This document shows positions 25,064 through 33,190 of a DNA stretch of 43,950 bases, piece after piece (position 1 is the stretch's first letter; the number at the start of each line of letters is the position of its first letter). The stretch comes from Phycisphaerales bacterium (lineage in GTDB: Bacteria; Planctomycetota; Phycisphaerae; Phycisphaerales; SM1A02): contig SIAM01000017.1 of assembly GCA_009691785.1 (NCBI GenBank), forward strand, positions 1-43,950, in the 5' to 3' direction. The notes beneath the pieces are model-generated. The model saw only the letters and a list, made by a program, of their open reading frames with translations. It did not search any database and had not been told where the DNA came from. The position numbers were made by a program, and so were the translations under genes.

Positions 25064-26704
25064 ATGCCATGGATTTTGTGGAGACACATGACGGCGGAAC
25101 TCTTGCGGGTTTTGTTATTAACTACAACAGTCATTGTGGTTGTGATCGCCTTCGGCGCGGCCATAAAACCGCTCGCCGATAGTTCGCTTGGCTCTGGCAG
25201 CGTGGTGAAGTACGTGGCGCTTGCCATGGTTCCAATGTTGCAGTTTGCCTTGCCATTTTCAGCGGGTTTTGCGGCAACTTTGGTGCTACACAGATTTGCC
25301 GCGGACAACGAGTTGGTGGCCATGAGCACCAGTGGCATGCGCTATCGCACAATTTTTGCGCCAGTGGTAGCGGTGGGGTTGGCGCTTCTAGTTGGCATGT
25401 TTATTTTGCTGCACACCATTGTTCCCAGATTTTGGGGACGCATGCAGGACATGTTGGCGCAAGATGCCACCAGTATTTTTCTTGCGGCAATATCTCGCGG
25501 CGAGGCGCTTGAAGTTGGGCAGATCAGCATTTATGCCGACACCGCAACGGTGGATCCAAATCCGCTTGATAACGGCGCTGAACAAAGATTGTTGTTGCAA
25601 GGCGTGGCGGCAATTCAAAAAAATAGCGCTGGTCATCAGGTCAGTGAATTCACCAGCGAGTTTGCAACCGTCGATATGCATCGGGGTCGCGAAGGCGTCA
25701 TTATGAAATTGGCCATGACCAATGGTTCTGGTTTCAACGCCGCCGAAGGCACCGTGGTCTTTGTCCCCACTGCGCAGCCGCAAGCCGTCCAATTGGGCCG
25801 CACACTAGAAGCTGACGCTAAAAGCATGACGTATTTTGAATTGCAAGCTGTCCGCAATGATTTGCCCAATCACATAGAAGTGCAGCCCGCGCGCCAAGCC
25901 GTTCTTTTGGCCCTCACTCGCGCTGAGGTGTGGCAATGCATCGCGCGTGAGCTGGAAATTTCTGGCAAGGTCGAACTGGTCGAGGAAGGTGGCCGCCGTT
26001 CCTATCGAATTGAGGGCGGAACACTGGAAAACGAAATCATTAAGCCCAAGGCGCCCAGTACAACAATTCGCATTGTGGAACTTGATCGTGCCAAACCCAT
26101 TCGCGAGGCACGTTGTTCGCAAGCGGTCATGCCATTTGATGACGAGGATGTCAGTGTTGGGCGTGTTGATTTGATCGCGACCGCGCCGCGTGCGAAAGAT
26201 TTATTACGCTCATCAGGCATGGAGTCACGCTGGCCCGTCCGTATTCGGGGTCTCAGCGCCGCGCCGTGTTCCACCACAAAAATTGCGCAACTTGAGTTCG
26301 CTGAACTTACTCCTCGAATCAATGAACTTTCAAATACAACGTTGCCAATTCCAAAGTCAATTCAATCAGCGGGGGCATCCTCGCTGTTAAAATTATTTCA
26401 AGAAATGAAGAGCGTGGATATTGACGCGTTCTCACATCTCTGCCAACGGGCCGCACTTGCCTTGTCTGCTCCTTTGATTATCTTGCTGGGGGCATCGCTC
26501 GCCGCGTGGAAGCGAGACAGCCTTCCACTTACCATTTATCTCATCGCATTCATTCCCGGCATTCTCAACATTGTCATGATCGCTGGCGGACAACAAGTGA
26601 TTCGCGCAGACAATGTGGTTTGGGGCGTCATTATTTCCTGGTCAGGCAACGCCCTCTTGCTGGGGTGCTCCATGTACGCGCTGCGAAAGCTGGCTAGAAA
26701 TTAA
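25064..26704 (+). CDS. lptF: LptF-family permease of the lipopolysaccharide exporter
   Basis: Membrane half of an Lpt ABC exporter that extracts lipid A-type glycolipids from the inner membrane. It has the YjgP/YjgQ layout: three helices near the N-terminus (MTAELLRVLLLTTTVIVV; PMLQFALPFSAGFAATLVL; IFAPVVAVGLALLVGMFI) with the ELVAMSTSGM coupling segment between the second and third, a large periplasmic part, then three helices at the end. At 546 residues it exceeds E. coli LptF by about 180, almost all in the periplasmic part (about 110-430), which carries a second apparent beta-rich half. It is followed by lptG after 3 bases. The ATP-binding subunit LptB is not in the window. LptF versus LptG is assigned by order only. 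Confidence 0.85.
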   Translation: MPWILWRHMTAELLRVLLLTTTVIVVVIAFGAAIKPLADSSLGSGSVVKYVALAMVPMLQFALPFSAGFAATLVLHRFAADNELVAMSTSGMRYRTIFAPVVAVGLALLVGMFILLHTIVPRFWGRMQDMLAQDATSIFLAAISRGEALEVGQISIYADTATVDPNPLDNGAEQRLLLQGVAAIQKNSAGHQVSEFTSEFATVDMHRGREGVIMKLAMTNGSGFNAAEGTVVFVPTAQPQAVQLGRTLEADAKSMTYFELQAVRNDLPNHIEVQPARQAVLLALTRAEVWQCIARELEISGKVELVEEGGRRSYRIEGGTLENEIIKPKAPSTTIRIVELDRAKPIREARCSQAVMPFDDEDVSVGRVDLIATAPRAKDLLRSSGMESRWPVRIRGLSAAPCSTTKIAQLEFAELTPRINELSNTTLPIPKSIQSAGASSLLKLFQEMKSVDIDAFSHLCQRAALALSAPLIILLGASLAAWKRDSLPLTIYLIAFIPGILNIVMIAGGQQVIRADNVVWGVIISWSGNALLLGCSMYALRKLARN

Positions 26705-26707
26705 CTC

Positions 26708-27829
26708 ATGAAGATCATCGATCGATATGTCGCCACTCGGTTTCTTTTGAATTTTGTGCTTCTTGGCGCAGCCCTTTATGTTTTTGGGGTCAGCGTGGAT
26801 GTTGTCATTCAAGCGTCGCGCTTCGTTGACGCGGCTGATACAGCGGTGGCGGCGGGGCGCTACAGTTCTAGAGTCATCGCTTTCATGATGATGGTTCTCG
26901 ATTTTCACGGTCCGCGCATTTTTCAATTTTTCCAGTTCATGCTTGGGTTTGTCTCCATTGGTGCCATGGGTTTCTCCGTGGCGCAAATGCACCGGAACCG
27001 CGAACTCACCGCGCTCATGGCATCGGGGGTCAAACTTCGTCGCTTGGCCTATGTGCTGGTGCTCACCGCCGGTCTTCTTCAAGGTTTGCAATTCGTGAAT
27101 CAAGAATTCATTCTTCCCAATCTTGCGGCGCGCCTAGTGCGCGATCACAGTGGCTTGAAGTACGACACGGGCAGTCAATTTCCAATTCCGTTAACGCGCG
27201 ATGGGCGGGGCACTTTAATTCAAGCCAGTAGTTTTGATCCCGCTCTGATTACCGCCACTGGGCTAGTGGCAATAGAGCGCGATGAAAAGGGCAACGCGCT
27301 GCGTCGCATCAGTGCCTCCAGCGCGACATGGAATGCGCCGGACAAGAAATGGATTCTCACGGGTGGTTTGGCCATCGAGCCTTTAAAACCTGGAGATACC
27401 ACGAACCAAAAAGCCGCATTCACCACGCCGGTGGATGAACTTCAATCGGATTTGGGACCAGAACTTATTTTAAGCCGTCGCTATCGCCTGTATGGGCCCA
27501 TGCTTTCCACCAGTCAAGTATTTGAACTCATGAGTCGCGGTGGCGACAATCAAAATCAAGCTGTTCGACTTCTTTTGGTCCGTTTCATGGGGCCGTTCGC
27601 CAATTTGCTGGTTCTTGCCGCCACCATTCCATTTTTTCTGCGCCGCGAGCCGTGCAATATGTTGGTTCAAAGCGTGCGCGCCGCCGCATTCTCCATACCC
27701 ACAATGATCGGCGTCGCAATCATGTTGTTGGTGCCCACAGATGGATTGAGCATTTCCATCGCCGCCGCAATTCCATTTGCTTTGCTTCTACCATTGGCCG
27801 CGTATCGGCTTACCGAGCTGCGTTCTTGA
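26708..27829 (+). CDS. lptG: LptG-family permease of the lipopolysaccharide exporter
   Basis: Second membrane half of the Lpt exporter. It has the start KIIDRYVATRFLLNFVLLG typical of LptG, three N-terminal helices with RNRELTALMASGVKLRRLAYVL (the cytoplasmic coupling helix that meets LptB), a beta-rich periplasmic part (about 135-270) and three C-terminal helices. 373 residues is normal. It begins 3 bases after lptF, so one operon. Its 3' end overlaps the convergent SurA-like gene by 20 bases. Confidence 0.9.
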   Translation: MKIIDRYVATRFLLNFVLLGAALYVFGVSVDVVIQASRFVDAADTAVAAGRYSSRVIAFMMMVLDFHGPRIFQFFQFMLGFVSIGAMGFSVAQMHRNRELTALMASGVKLRRLAYVLVLTAGLLQGLQFVNQEFILPNLAARLVRDHSGLKYDTGSQFPIPLTRDGRGTLIQASSFDPALITATGLVAIERDEKGNALRRISASSATWNAPDKKWILTGGLAIEPLKPGDTTNQKAAFTTPVDELQSDLGPELILSRRYRLYGPMLSTSQVFELMSRGGDNQNQAVRLLLVRFMGPFANLLVLAATIPFFLRREPCNMLVQSVRAAAFSIPTMIGVAIMLLVPTDGLSISIAAAIPFALLLPLAAYRLTELRS

Positions 27830-28895
27830 CGCGGGTCCAGCCGTCTAAAAGCGAATCGTCAAAGATGGTCACATTGCGCTGCGATTTGCGAAGTTGTTTC
27901 GCCAAATTCTCCATTAAAATGCGCTCTTGACCTCGGCGAACAGCACGATCGGCAACAGCCCTTGCATCATCCATCTTGGTCTCATCACCAGCAATTTCAT
28001 CTTCATAGCGTATAAACACATATCCATTGTCAATCAATACTGGCGAACTCACTTTCCCTTTTTGCAGCGACCACAATGTTTGACGAAATGAACTTGGCCA
28101 ACTTGGATCAAGCCTGCTCACTGGCAGGACAAGTCCTCCACGCTCCGCGGATCGATCCGTGCTCAAGTCGGCGGCGACCTCGCCAAAAGATTCTCCCGCC
28201 TCAAGCCTTATTCTCGCTTTTGCGCATGTCGCAAGATCTGGCAACGCCATCACGCGGCATTGACGGCGCGCGCCGTGCGCAGCGTCAATGACGGCGGCAA
28301 TTGCTTCTGGGGTTATTTTGACATCCTCCTGCACCAACAAGCGCATGGCGGCATTGCGTTTCAGCAGCGATTTCCAGCGCATTTCGCCTAATCCTTGCGC
28401 CGCACGCAATTCATTCAGCAACACCGCCGCGCGTTCTGGATCGTCAGACAACGACGCCACCAGTTCACGCTGCTCCGTTTCAAGAAGTTCCTGTGTCACA
28501 ATAATTTTTCGAGCCGCCAACATGCGATCCAATTGACGCTCAAGAAAAAGTTCCTCCAGAACGGAGGCGCCCGCGCGTTCGGCAAGCAGTGGACGCAATT
28601 CTTCCCATGTCACGGCGGTTCCGTCCCACAATGCTGGCGGCCTGATAATGACGGGCCGCGCCGCCGCATCAATTGCGACTGCGTCACCAACTTTGGCCGT
28701 GGAATTATGGGTTGATGAAGAAGGAGAAGTGGTGGCAGAGGAATGCCCATCCAATTTTGTCTCTAGCGGACTCGATGGTTTTGGGCTCTGGGAAACTGTC
28801 ACACAGGCGTTTAAAAAATTGGCTGCCATGACAACAAAAAAAAATCGCTTGTTGCATGCAACGCATGCGCGGCCGAATTGTTTTTTAAATTTCAT
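27810..28895 (-). CDS. SurA/PrsA-like peptidyl-prolyl isomerase lipoprotein
   Basis: Likely a periplasmic foldase for outer-membrane proteins. The N-terminus MKFKKQFGRAC..FFFVVMAANFLNAC looks like a lipoprotein signal (lipobox LNAC). A Ser/Thr-rich linker is followed by a SurA-type helical N domain (LEELFLERQLDRMLAARKI) and one parvulin domain: CRVMALPDLATC, LEAGESFGEVAADLSTD, AERGGLVLPVSRLDPSW, GKVSSPVLIDNGYVFIRYED. 361 residues. The ATG at 28895 is chosen because it gives the signal; in-frame ATGs at 28910 and 28949 are possible. It is convergent with lptG and divergent from the next gene. The lptF-lptG neighbour fits an outer-membrane biogenesis region. Confidence 0.82.
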   Translation of the reverse strand: MKFKKQFGRACVACNKRFFFVVMAANFLNACVTVSQSPKPSSPLETKLDGHSSATTSPSSSTHNSTAKVGDAVAIDAAARPVIIRPPALWDGTAVTWEELRPLLAERAGASVLEELFLERQLDRMLAARKIIVTQELLETEQRELVASLSDDPERAAVLLNELRAAQGLGEMRWKSLLKRNAAMRLLVQEDVKITPEAIAAVIDAAHGARRQCRVMALPDLATCAKARIRLEAGESFGEVAADLSTDRSAERGGLVLPVSRLDPSWPSSFRQTLWSLQKGKVSSPVLIDNGYVFIRYEDEIAGDETKMDDARAVADRAVRRGQERILMENLAKQLRKSQRNVTIFDDSLLDGWTRVKNAAR

Positions 28896-28916
28896 GGATC
28901 GTTCTGGCATGGGTGG

Positions 28917-28922
28917 TACGCT
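28917..28922 (+). promoter_or_regulatory. -10-like hexamer TACGCT, 8 bases before the start at 28931
   Basis: TACGCT precedes the ATG at 28931 by 8 bases, with no Shine-Dalgarno. The whole divergent gap is only 35 bases. Confidence 0.3.
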
Positions 28923-28930
28923 TGTGTTCA

Positions 28931-29374
28931 ATGTATAGCCTGCGCTCATTTGTGTTGATTGGATCCTGTGCTTTCACAGGCACACTCGCGGGTTCCATGC
29001 TGCAACAACCGTCAACTCAAATTCCAGCCGTAAATAATCAATCATTTCAAAGCAAGCCCGCTGGGCATACTGCCATCCATCAGCCCACGCTGAATCAACC
29101 CGCAATTTCCACGGCGAACGCGGGCGTCACGGTGACCACGCCGTCCATGTCGCCTGTTCTGAAATGTCTTGTTCAAGCGCGCGATAAAAAAAAATCGCTG
29201 GCGGATCGCGAGGAGGCTTTGTTCAACGCGCAAAAAGAAATCGCCGCGTTGCCACCGGAGCAACAGTGGGGCTATGTCCAGCTTATCAACGCCACGCGCC
29301 AGCGACTTGTTGTCGATGCTTTTTTATTCAATAGCGGGCAAGTTCAAAACAACATTTCCACGAAGACCAAGTAG
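28931..29374 (+). CDS. Small exported protein, function unknown
   Basis: A 147-residue protein, not recognised. MYSLRSFVLIGSCAFTGTLAGSM is a signal peptide or N-terminal anchor. The middle is rich in Gln, Pro, Thr and Ser (low complexity); the C-terminal half (PVLKCLVQARDKKKSLADREEALFNAQKEIAALPPEQQWGY region) looks helical and charged. It is divergent from the SurA-like gene and overlaps the convergent glycosyltransferase gene by 51 bases. The reading frame is clean, but the gene has no recognised relatives, so it is less certain than its neighbours. Confidence 0.55.
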   Translation: MYSLRSFVLIGSCAFTGTLAGSMLQQPSTQIPAVNNQSFQSKPAGHTAIHQPTLNQPAISTANAGVTVTTPSMSPVLKCLVQARDKKKSLADREEALFNAQKEIAALPPEQQWGYVQLINATRQRLVVDAFLFNSGQVQNNISTKTK

Positions 29375-31426
29375 TATTTTTCCACCGCGTAGTTGCGCCA
29401 AGTGTGGAAGCGACTTTGACAATTCCTTCAATTGATCCAAGTTGATCTTTGGCGAAAGCCATCCGCTGCGTTGCCAACGCTCAAGCATTGGAACATCAAT
29501 CAAGATCGCATCGAAATTTTGTGATAGCAGGGCGGCTGTTTCAGTTGTCGACAGCCCATGGCAACTTTCAATCGCATTCGTGTCCCACACGCTTGACCAT
29601 GTCAGTGGTGCGTTGGGATGAATCCAAAAAGGCGTGCTCCAACCAACGCTCAGCACGCGCCACTCTGGTCGCCAATGATTGATGACCAATTCCGCGGTTG
29701 CATTTTTCGCCGCCGCTGCGCGCAGGCTCGCGTCGCTGCATCGCAGATCGCACCAGTCGTCATTCCCTTGCAAATAGCCATTTTCCCCTATGAAATAGGC
29801 GGCTTGTGGAGTATCCGTTGCCAAATTCCACGCCGGCAAAACCGCCCACGCGCACAGCAGCAGCGACAAAGGATTTCGCTTGGGCGCGCCCACTGCGGAA
29901 GCATTCACTGACAGGGCGCCGCCAAAAACGCTGGCGGCGGCAAGCCCGAACGCCAGCGAAAGTGGAATGGCAAGTGGAATAAGAAATCGACTTTGCAAGT
30001 GTGTCGCAAACATCCAGCCAATAACAATCAAGGCGCTACTCAATGCCAAAGCGGCGGCCACATGTCTTGTAGTGCGGAGCATGGACAGCAACGCAACAGA
30101 GCCCACGCCTATCCACGGAAGGGGTCCCCAAAACCATTTCCATGGGTTGCCCGCGGTTGGATTTTCTCCAAGGCCAAAAACAAAAAGTTGATTCCACAAC
30201 GCAAGCCCGCGTTGCATCATGGTCGCGTCGCTGGCATGCGCCTGATTCCAACGCATGCCTTGTTCGCCGCTCCACCAACCGACTCCCATTAGGTTGGTGA
30301 CCAACGGAAAGAAGGGCGTCCCGGTGTAATACCAATTGCGCGCAAGCCACGGAGTCAATCCAATAGCAAGGGCGAACGCACCGCACGCGATTGACTTCCA
30401 ATTCTTCCATGCACAATCGACCCGCAGCGCGAACCACGCCACGATCGCCGGCACAACCAAAATTAACGAACTTGCTTTGCTTCCAATCAACACTGCAATC
30501 AACGCGCCCAATATGAAGCCACCCCATTGAAACGATATTCCCTGGCGCGCAAAAACATTCAAAACACAGGCAAATGCAAGCACAATTCCCGATTCGCTGT
30601 ACGCCAACGAACCCGCCACAATCAACCATGGAGTGGCCAGCGTGGCGCACAGCGCGCACAAACGAGCAATATGCGAATTTATTCCCAACCCACTTGCAAG
30701 CAACGCCGCGGCATCCGCCAGCACAAACGCCGCCACCAGCAACATGCTGGCATGTAGCAGTTGGCACGCCACGGCGCCATCGCGCGCGTCGCTTGACAAA
30801 CTCATCACATGAAGAAATCCGCCTTCCACAAAATTTGGCATGCCTGAATACGCCAGAAATTCCAGCGGGCGAATTGCGCCGGCCGCCATCCATTCCTTGG
30901 GGGCTTGCAAGTGATATTCAAGCGCGTCGTATCCACAAAATTCCGTGCTCCAAACAACTCCAGGCGAGATACTGGCCGCAATCAACAGCGCCGCAATCGC
31001 TGGAAGCGCGGGCCACCACCAAAGTGATGATGCTTTGTCTTGTGTTTGTAATTTCCACGCGCGCACAACAAATCGCAGCGTCATGATCCATCCTGGGACA
31101 AACACCCCAAGCGCAACCGCGCCACGCAGCGCGCTGAACAATCCCAGCGAACCAAGCCATTGATCAATGATCAATTGCATTGCAATGCCAAAAGCAAACG
31201 CCAGCGCGCAGCCATCTGGCCCGCGCCCAAAAACTTTTTCCTTGGCGAATACACCCAAACCAAACGCGCTCAGCAACCAAGCGGCGCACTGCCAACCGCT
31301 CAATATCCACACGCTCAATAATGCAAAGCCGCAAATCCAGCCGCCCAGGAAACATCCCAGCACAACAGCGGCCAAACCCGCCACGATTGCGTTGCGTGCA
31401 AAAGAAATCCATTGCGGGGGTTGCAT
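29324..31426 (-). CDS. GT-C-type membrane glycosyltransferase (PMT/ArnT-like)
   Basis: Likely transfers sugars from a lipid carrier on the outer face of the inner membrane. Roughly 12 or more hydrophobic segments, with the short loop after the first ones carrying FCGYDALEYHLQAPKEWM near residue 165, whose Asp and Glu fit the acidic catalytic pair of GT-C enzymes. A soluble C-terminal part follows (from about 560) and ends LRGNVVLNLPAIE. 700 residues. Start: the ATG at 31426 is preferred over 31435 because GATAAT (5 of 6) ends 7 bases before it. The donor and acceptor cannot be told. It is divergent from fliW. Confidence 0.72.
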   Translation of the reverse strand: MQPPQWISFARNAIVAGLAAVVLGCFLGGWICGFALLSVWILSGWQCAAWLLSAFGLGVFAKEKVFGRGPDGCALAFAFGIAMQLIIDQWLGSLGLFSALRGAVALGVFVPGWIMTLRFVVRAWKLQTQDKASSLWWWPALPAIAALLIAASISPGVVWSTEFCGYDALEYHLQAPKEWMAAGAIRPLEFLAYSGMPNFVEGGFLHVMSLSSDARDGAVACQLLHASMLLVAAFVLADAAALLASGLGINSHIARLCALCATLATPWLIVAGSLAYSESGIVLAFACVLNVFARQGISFQWGGFILGALIAVLIGSKASSLILVVPAIVAWFALRVDCAWKNWKSIACGAFALAIGLTPWLARNWYYTGTPFFPLVTNLMGVGWWSGEQGMRWNQAHASDATMMQRGLALWNQLFVFGLGENPTAGNPWKWFWGPLPWIGVGSVALLSMLRTTRHVAAALALSSALIVIGWMFATHLQSRFLIPLAIPLSLAFGLAAASVFGGALSVNASAVGAPKRNPLSLLLCAWAVLPAWNLATDTPQAAYFIGENGYLQGNDDWCDLRCSDASLRAAAAKNATAELVINHWRPEWRVLSVGWSTPFWIHPNAPLTWSSVWDTNAIESCHGLSTTETAALLSQNFDAILIDVPMLERWQRSGWLSPKINLDQLKELSKSLPHLAQLRGGKILLGLRGNVVLNLPAIE

Positions 31427-31433
31427 GCCCGTC

Positions 31434-31439
31434 ATTATC
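31434..31439 (-). promoter_or_regulatory. -10 hexamer GATAAT, 7 bases before the glycosyltransferase start
   Basis: GATAAT on the minus strand is followed by 7 bases and the ATG at 31426. It would overlap the alternative ATG at 31435, which it therefore argues against. Confidence 0.45.
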
Positions 31440-31504
31440 CCGAAATTTCGCCTAAATGTTCAGTTCTCTCATGCTTTTGCGCCTCTCTAGCCGATTGCAT
31501 TGCG

Positions 31505-31520
31505 CGGTCACGGATGACCG
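31505..31520 (+). promoter_or_regulatory. CsrA-type hairpin in the fliW leader
   Basis: Perfect 6-bp stem CGGTCA/TGACCG with loop CGGA. The single-strand-plus-closing sequence TCACGGATGA fits the CsrA/RsmE consensus (A/U)CANGGANG(U/A) at every fixed position, with GGA in the loop. It lies 47 bases before the fliW start codon; the Shine-Dalgarno AGGAGG (31558-31563) holds a second GGA, within the range bridged by a CsrA dimer. FliW antagonises CsrA, so feedback is plausible. Confidence 0.6.
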
Positions 31521-31557
31521 TTTGTGTCCTTTGGGCAATCACCGAAACGATGGCGAC

Positions 31558-31563
31558 AGGAGG
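31558..31563 (+). promoter_or_regulatory. Shine-Dalgarno AGGAGG of fliW
   Basis: AGGAGG ends 4 bases before the ATG at 31568 and decides the fliW start against the upstream in-frame ATG at 31550. It also supplies a second GGA for CsrA. Confidence 0.7.
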
Positions 31564-31567
31564 TCGT

Positions 31568-32014
31568 ATGCAAGTAGAAACAACACGATTTGGCAGCGTA
31601 GAGGTGGATGATTCCAGATTGCTTCATTTTCCAGCGGGACTTCTTGGATTTGGTCGAGTCCATCAATTCGCGCTGCTGCAACCAGATGACCGCGGCGTGT
31701 TCTTCTGGCTGCAAAGTATTGAAAGCCCGGATGTTGCGTTTGTGGTCACTGATCCGCGTCTTTGGTCCGCTGACTACGCGGTCTCCATGCGCCGTGAGCA
31801 GAGCGAGGAAATTGGTTTGCGCAGCGACACCACTCCTGAAATTCTTGTGATTGTCAATCGCCGAGAAAGCGGAATCACCGCCAACATGCAGGGGCCATTG
31901 GTGATTAATCCATCCAACAGAACTGGAATTCAAATTGTGCTCACGGATCGTCGTTGGACCACGCGTCACGAACTTGTCTCTGTGTCACCTGTTGCGCGGG
32001 CCGTGTCCGCGTAA
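31568..32014 (+). CDS. fliW: Flagellar assembly factor FliW (CsrA antagonist)
   Basis: FliW binds CsrA and relieves its translational repression; it also binds flagellin. The 148 residues show the family: MQVETTRFGSVEVDD, LLHFPAGLLGF, LQPDDRGVFFWLQSIESPDVAF, the LVIVNRRESGITANMQGPLVINPSNR stretch (the MQGPL..N core) and the C-terminal strand. The start is decided by the AGGAGG. csrA follows after 45 bases; no flagellin or other flagellar gene is in the window. It is divergent from the glycosyltransferase gene. Confidence 0.94.
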   Translation: MQVETTRFGSVEVDDSRLLHFPAGLLGFGRVHQFALLQPDDRGVFFWLQSIESPDVAFVVTDPRLWSADYAVSMRREQSEEIGLRSDTTPEILVIVNRRESGITANMQGPLVINPSNRTGIQIVLTDRRWTTRHELVSVSPVARAVSA

Positions 32015-32048
32015 ACCCATTCGCATTCTCTGAATTTATTCTCATACA

Positions 32049-32054
32049 TATATT
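32049..32054 (+). promoter_or_regulatory. -10-like hexamer TATATT, 5 bases before csrA
   Basis: A TA-rich run (32044-32060) touches the csrA start codon; TATATT leaves 5 bases. csrA has no Shine-Dalgarno, so a leaderless transcript or coupling to fliW are both open. Confidence 0.3.
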
Positions 32055-32059
32055 ATTAT

Positions 32060-32353
32060 ATGCTTGTCCTTTCCCGCCAAATTGATGAACGAATTGTGAT
32101 CGGTGATGACATTGAAATTGTCATCGTGGATATTCGTGGCGATAAGGTTCGTCTTGGCATTGTTGCGCCAACTTCCATTTCGGTGCATCGCAAAGAAGTC
32201 TATGAAGCCATTCGCAAAGAGAATGAGCACGCCGCCACATTGCGAGGCGATGTTCCAATGATTCACGCGCCCACTCAGTCTCTGGATAGTTTGAAACGAT
32301 TGGCCAGCGGTCCAACACCAAATATCAAGCAGTTTCGCCGCGAAAGCGCGTAA
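32060..32353 (+). CDS. csrA: Carbon storage regulator CsrA
   Basis: RNA-binding post-transcriptional regulator. Residues 1-60 match the family ([15 protein letters not shown], then [22 protein letters not shown]). The total of 97 residues is longer than the usual 60-70 because of a basic, Pro- and Ser-bearing tail ending [10 protein letters not shown]. It is 45 bases behind fliW, the arrangement known in many flagellated bacteria, where FliW titrates CsrA. There is no Shine-Dalgarno. A terminator-like hairpin follows at 32402-32436. Confidence 0.95.
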   Translation: MLVLSRQIDERIVIGDDIEIVIVDIRGDKVRLGIVAPTSISVHRKEVYEAIRKENEHAATLRGDVPMIHAPTQSLDSLKRLASGPTPNIKQFRRESA

Positions 32354-32401
32354 AATTTGCGCCGCGTCAACGTCGCTGTCTGACTTGCGCAACATGATCC
32401 A

Positions 32402-32436
32402 CAAATAAAAACCGCCAAGTGTGATGCTTGGCGGTT
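32402..32436 (-). terminator. Rho-independent terminator after rplT
   Basis: A perfect 10-bp stem (AACCGCCAAG at 32410-32419 with CTTGGCGGTT at 32427-32436), 7-base loop, and on the minus strand a T-run (TTTTATTTG). It ends the rplT transcript and could also limit csrA read-through, although the plus-strand side lacks a T-run. Confidence 0.85.
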
Positions 32437-32460
32437 GCATTTGCGAAATAGAATTTGGCT

Positions 32461-32835
32461 TTAAGCCGCGCGAGCTTTGGCGGCCAAGTGCTTCTTAGCC
32501 ATGTTCACCAACACATCGAATGTGGTTGGATCTTGAATGGCAAGTTCGCTGAGCATCTTGCGATTGAGCAAGACGCCCGCGCGTTGCAAACCACCAACAA
32601 ACAAACTGTATCGATAGTCGCGCATTCGGCATGCCGCGGTCAAGCGGGCGATCCATAGCGAGCGCATGTCGCGTCGACGAAGTCGTCGGTGCGTCCAAGC
32701 ATTTCGTCCAGCGCGCATGAGGGCGACTTTGGCTTGCTGCTTGTGACGACTCTTTGTTCCGTAATAACCTCGAGCCTGGCGTAGAACGCGGCGGCGAGCT
32801 TGTGTGCGGGCTGCTCCTTTACGTGCGCGTGGCAT
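32461..32835 (-). CDS. rplT: 50S ribosomal protein L20
   Basis: Binds 23S rRNA early in large-subunit assembly. The 124 residues are typical: very basic start PRARKGAARTQARRRVLRQARGYYG, then the globular part with LWIARLTAACRMRDYRYS and LLNRKMLSELAIQDP. It starts 3 bases after rpmI, so the two are one operon. Confidence 0.97.
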   Translation of the reverse strand: MPRARKGAARTQARRRVLRQARGYYGTKSRHKQQAKVALMRAGRNAWTHRRLRRRDMRSLWIARLTAACRMRDYRYSLFVGGLQRAGVLLNRKMLSELAIQDPTTFDVLVNMAKKHLAAKARAA

Positions 32836-32838
32836 GGA

Positions 32839-33072
32839 TCAATCCTTCCCGCCGGTTGCAGCCGGACGTTTCGCTGTTCGCAGTGAGCGACCAAGCATTT
32901 TTGACAAAGCAATAAGGTCTGTCGCGCCGAGATATCGCGACTTGCGGTAACTCTGCACAGTTGTGCCCTTTTTGTTGCTCTTGAGATGGCGTGAATTTGG
33001 GGAATGAAAGCGCACCTTGCCCGTGCCGGTCACTTTGATTCGCTTAAGTAGTCCTTTATGGCCTTTTTGCAT
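32839..33072 (-). CDS. rpmI: 50S ribosomal protein L35
   Basis: Small basic large-subunit protein. It shows the L35 core KGHKGLLKRIKVTGTGKVR, then SRHLKSNKKG. The 77 residues exceed the usual 65 because of an extra C-terminal stretch ending AKRPAATGGKD. ATG at 33072 is chosen because it begins the conserved KGHKG; the frame could reach 33174 but that stretch is AT-rich leader. infC, which usually precedes rpmI, is absent here. Confidence 0.92.
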   Translation of the reverse strand: MQKGHKGLLKRIKVTGTGKVRFHSPNSRHLKSNKKGTTVQSYRKSRYLGATDLIALSKMLGRSLRTAKRPAATGGKD

Positions 33073-33103
33073 ATGTGCTCGCCGCTTTCGTTGAGGGTCG
33101 GCA

Positions 33104-33131
33104 AGTCTAACGAAATCGGCAGTTTGGTCAA
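33104..33131 (-). promoter_or_regulatory. Promoter of rpmI-rplT
   Basis: On the minus strand, -35 TTGACC (33126-33131), a 16-base spacer and -10 TAGACT (33104-33109), leaving a leader of about 25 bases. The leader could hold the L20 control site, but I see no clear structure. Confidence 0.5.
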
Positions 33132-33190
33132 GCCAAAAGTCATAGAAACATGAAAATACCTTTAAAATAGGCATTTAAAATTTTTGATTT

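Noticed and set aside
30036-30893. 285-residue open frame on the minus strand
   Set aside because: It is in a different frame of the glycosyltransferase gene and lacks membrane pattern; it is a shadow.
31477-31486. GCCGATTG resembling a sigma-28 -10 before fliW
   Set aside because: No TAAA-type -35 lies at the required distance; the nearest TAAA is about 33 bases away.
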